Position numbers and translations under genes: made by a program
Source of the DNA: Bacillota bacterium
GTDB taxonomy: Bacteria > Bacillota_A > Clostridia > Lachnospirales > WQUN01
Length of the DNA: 7,097 nucleotides
NCBI GenBank assembly: GCA_009786175.1
Contig: WQTQ01000096.1
Location: 1-7,097 of the forward strand
Direction of reading: 5' to 3'
Notes under the pieces: generated by a model
What the model was told of the DNA's origin: nothing
What the model saw: only the letters and a program-made list of their open reading frames with translations
Database searches by the model: none
In this document: positions 5,482 through 7,097 of the stretch, piece after piece
Layout: every line of letters starts with the position of its first letter
How positions within the stretch are numbered: position 1 is the first letter of the stretch

Positions 5482-6297
5482 TTAAAAGAATCGGTTAATA
5501 ATAAAATAATCCAGCAGAATAACCGCCGCCAAGACCCACAAGTAATATGAAAAATATTTCAGCTTGCATTTTTTTATTAATTCCAGCAACAGGCGTATGG
5601 AAAAGTAGCCTACTACCAACGATGCCGCAAACCCAACAACCATTGGTACAATGCCTATGCTGGATGCGTCCGCAAACATTTCGTAGTACTCGCTTCCTCT
5701 AATTGACGCTACAAGATCCAGCAGGCCTGCCCCGGCTATGGCAATAATCGCAAGCATAAACGAAAATTTTGCCGCCGCTGCCCGGTTAATGCCACGGGAT
5801 AAGCCACCCATAATTGTTGTGCCGGAACGGGTTATGCCCGGCGGCAACGCCAACGCCTGAAAAAAACCGATAACAAGTGCGTCTTTATAGGTTATGTCTT
5901 TCTCTTCCTTGTATGTGTTTGTGGTTTTGTCCGCAACAACCAGGAAAAGCCCCGAAACTGTAAATGCGCAGGCAAGCCATAGACCGGAACGGAAGTTATT
6001 TTCAAGGATGCCGGTTGTGTAAAGGATAAAACCGCACACAACTACGGGTAACGTCCCAATTATCAACAGCCCTGTCATTTTACTGAATGGGTTTTTTATC
6101 AGTGTCCAAATATCCTGCCAAAACACAATTACAATTGCCACAAGCGAACCTATATGCACAAAAATATCAAATGTTACTAGCGGTTCTTCTATGCCAAAAA
6201 CCCGCTGTAATACAATTAAGTGCCCGGAGGAACTTATTGGCAAAAACTCTGCCACACCTTGCACAATGCCTAAAATTAATGCTTGTAATGTTGTCAT
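5482..6297 (-). CDS. uppP: Undecaprenyl-diphosphatase UppP (BacA)
   Basis: This integral membrane enzyme dephosphorylates undecaprenyl diphosphate to the monophosphate lipid carrier used for peptidoglycan and other envelope polymers, and can confer bacitracin tolerance. The 271-residue length is normal. The first active-site motif GIVQGVAEFLPISSSGH (10-26) contains E17, the serine run and H26, and the second is PPGITRSGTT (152-161) with R157; both are complete. The rest is a series of hydrophobic segments consistent with a multi-pass protein of about eight helices. AGAGG (6305-6309 on the - strand) lies 7 bases before the ATG. It starts 15 bases after the TIGR04086-type gene, indicating cotranscription. 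Confidence 0.96.
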   Translation of the reverse strand: MTTLQALILGIVQGVAEFLPISSSGHLIVLQRVFGIEEPLVTFDIFVHIGSLVAIVIVFWQDIWTLIKNPFSKMTGLLIIGTLPVVVCGFILYTTGILENNFRSGLWLACAFTVSGLFLVVADKTTNTYKEEKDITYKDALVIGFFQALALPPGITRSGTTIMGGLSRGINRAAAAKFSFMLAIIAIAGAGLLDLVASIRGSEYYEMFADASSIGIVPMVVGFAASLVVGYFSIRLLLELIKKCKLKYFSYYLWVLAAVILLDYFIINRFF

Positions 6298-6312
6298 TTT
6301 TTATCCTCTGTT

Positions 6313-6696
6313 CTATTTTCTTAAATTTATCCCCAGTATACCACCAAGGCCGCCCCCTGCAACACCTATTATAACAGTAGTTAGGGTACGCCCGTCAACA
6401 GCAAATGCAGGCAAAGTTACAGCCATTAGCGTAACCATAATAAGTATGTACAAAAAACCGGCAGCCATGCCCCACAGCCAGCCGCGTTTTGGTGCGCCTT
6501 TGGCCGCATCAAATCCAGCCACAATTACAGACAGCAGCGTGGTTATTGCCACTACCATAGGCAAGCTGCTCTCACTCATATTTGTGTAAGTAACCAGCAT
6601 GGCGTATGCCAAAAATGCGATTGCGGTAATGGCATACGCCATTAACACGCCTATTACCATGTGCTTAAGTTGATTTTTGTGAGTGCTAAAATTCAT
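6313..6696 (-). CDS. TIGR04086-type four-helix membrane protein
   Basis: This 127-residue protein has four predicted transmembrane segments at about 11-36, 46-64, 72-97 and 103-124, with a short basic loop (KGAPKRG, about 66-72) between the second and third and a Gly-rich last helix (GVAGGGLGG). Size, topology and the AKGAPKRGWLWG loop match the TIGR04086/YrzE-like membrane protein family found in Clostridia and Bacilli, whose function is unknown. The RBS AGGAGG (6705-6710 on the - strand) lies 8 bases before the ATG. It is the first gene of the - strand unit leading to uppP. Confidence 0.82.
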   Translation of the reverse strand: MNFSTHKNQLKHMVIGVLMAYAITAIAFLAYAMLVTYTNMSESSLPMVVAITTLLSVIVAGFDAAKGAPKRGWLWGMAAGFLYILIMVTLMAVTLPAFAVDGRTLTTVIIGVAGGGLGGILGINLRK

Positions 6697-6713
6697 AGTA
6701 TAGACCTCCTAAA

Positions 6714-6736
6714 GTATAGTACATATATCACTATAC
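6714..6736. repeat. Inverted repeat, possible operator or 5' leader hairpin
   Basis: GTATAGT (6714-6720) and ACTATAC (6730-6736) are perfect 7-base inverted repeats around a 9-base AT-rich centre. The element lies between the candidate -10 and the RBS of the membrane protein gene, a usual place for a repressor site. A further GTATAG half occurs at 6698-6703, next to the start codon. Confidence 0.45.
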
Positions 6737-6751
6737 GGTGATGGAAGGAAG

Positions 6752-6779
6752 ATTATGATATTTTGCTAAAAAAAATCAA
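6752..6779 (-). promoter_or_regulatory. Candidate sigma-A promoter of the - strand operon
   Basis: Read on the - strand, TTGATT (6774-6779) is followed after 16 bases by CATAAT (6752-6757), a 4/6 and 5/6 match to the -35 and -10 consensus. Transcription would start near 6745, about 50 bases before the membrane protein start. The -35 hexamer is part of the stem base of the upstream gene's terminator. Confidence 0.5.
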
Positions 6780-6806
6780 CCGGTTACGATTTATAACCGG
6801 TTGATT
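6768..6806 (-). terminator. Rho-independent terminator of the upstream - strand gene
   Basis: A perfect 13-bp inverted repeat (6774-6786 and 6794-6806, core CAACCGGTTA) with a 7-base loop is followed, on the - strand, by eight consecutive T residues (A-run 6768-6775 on the + strand). The stem begins 40 bases after the stop codon of the partial gene on the right. No T-run follows on the + strand, so it works for - strand transcripts only. Confidence 0.9.
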
Positions 6807-6845
6807 GTATGTGCTTTCGTTAGTGGGAGTATGCCCTGAAGACTA

Positions 6846-7097
6846 TTATTGTCTGACTAACCGAATATAGCTATGGTTCATGAACCAAGGCATATCCGCT
6901 TCGCCGCCTGCGATTATAATTTCTACAACACCTGCATCAAGGTCAAACACGCCAACTGATGTTTCTATATAGGTTCCCCAGCCGCCGGAATGCGGAATGT
7001 CTATTTCGACAGTAACATCGCCAACATGGGCATAACCCGGGCCGCCATAGTTGCCGGCGTGGCTAATAATAAGCTCGTAGCGTCCTGCTACTTGAAT
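6846..7097 (-). CDS. Partial CDS, C-terminal beta-sandwich domain (CBM6/35-like)
   Basis: Only the last 83 codons are present; the gene runs off the right edge. The frame is open from 7097 to a TAA at 6846-6848, followed at once by an in-frame TAG. The residues show the layout of a carbohydrate-binding beta-sandwich of the CBM6/CBM35 kind: GRYELIISHAGNYGG (5-19), HSGGWGTYIETSVGVFDL (36-53) with the usual Gly-Gly-Trp, then DAGVVEIIIAGG (54-65) and a final YIRLVRQ strand. Such modules usually end secreted polysaccharide-degrading or surface proteins, but the catalytic part is out of view, and other jelly-roll families remain possible. The terminator just downstream confirms that the gene ends here. 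Confidence 0.72.
   Translation of the reverse strand: MQVAGRYELIISHAGNYGGPGYAHVGDVTVEIDIPHSGGWGTYIETSVGVFDLDAGVVEIIIAGGEADMPWFMNHSYIRLVRQ

Noticed and set aside
1..7097. CRISPR arrays, tRNA or rRNA genes, insertion sequences, phage genes
   Set aside because: No regularly spaced repeats, tRNA-like cloverleaf, rRNA-like stretch, transposase or terminal inverted repeats were seen on either strand.

Overview
The window shows the distal part of a bacterial microcompartment (BMC) operon on the + strand. Facing it on the - strand is an operon of cell-envelope and sporulation-type genes that ends in a glycyl radical enzyme (GRE) activase. Composition is moderate GC by eye. The - strand genes (a TIGR04086-type membrane protein, undecaprenyl-diphosphatase and a YlmC/YmxH PRC-barrel protein) and the AGGAGG-type ribosome binding sites (RBSs) point to an anaerobic, probably spore-forming, Clostridia-class Firmicute of a gut or similar habitat. 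No finer placement is supported.

Layout, + strand 37-4284: a PduA/J-like BMC-H hexamer protein, a divergent BMC-H, a third BMC-H closely resembling the first but with a 28-residue N-terminal extension, PduL phosphotransacylase, a EutN/CcmL pentameric vertex protein, a PduS-like flavin/Fe-S protein, a PduT-like trimeric shell protein with an Fe-S pore cysteine, and a DeoR-family repressor. Genes abut or overlap by a few bases throughout, so this is one tightly coupled operon. Its promoter and signature enzymes (dehydratase or lyase, aldehyde and alcohol dehydrogenases) must lie left of base 1.

Layout, - strand 7097-4286: the C-terminal end of a secreted-type beta-sandwich protein (CBM6/35-like), its Rho-independent terminator, then a four-gene unit: TIGR04086 membrane protein, uppP, ylmC/ymxH and a GRE activase. 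The activase stop codon lies one base from the stop of the DeoR gene. No stretch longer than 300 bases lacks a gene; the largest gap (6697-6845) holds a terminator, a candidate promoter and an inverted repeat.

How it may work together: PduL would turn an acyl-CoA made inside the shell into an acyl phosphate, recycling CoA. The BMC-H, BMC-P and BMC-T proteins build the shell. PduS and PduT could move electrons across the shell. The DeoR protein probably senses a phosphorylated sugar or similar intermediate and controls the operon. The adjacent GRE activase suggests a GRE-associated microcompartment (GRM). PduL, EutN, PduS, PduT and a DeoR regulator together resemble the fucose/rhamnose-type (GRM5) loci of Clostridia, but the signature enzyme is not in the window, so the substrate is inference.
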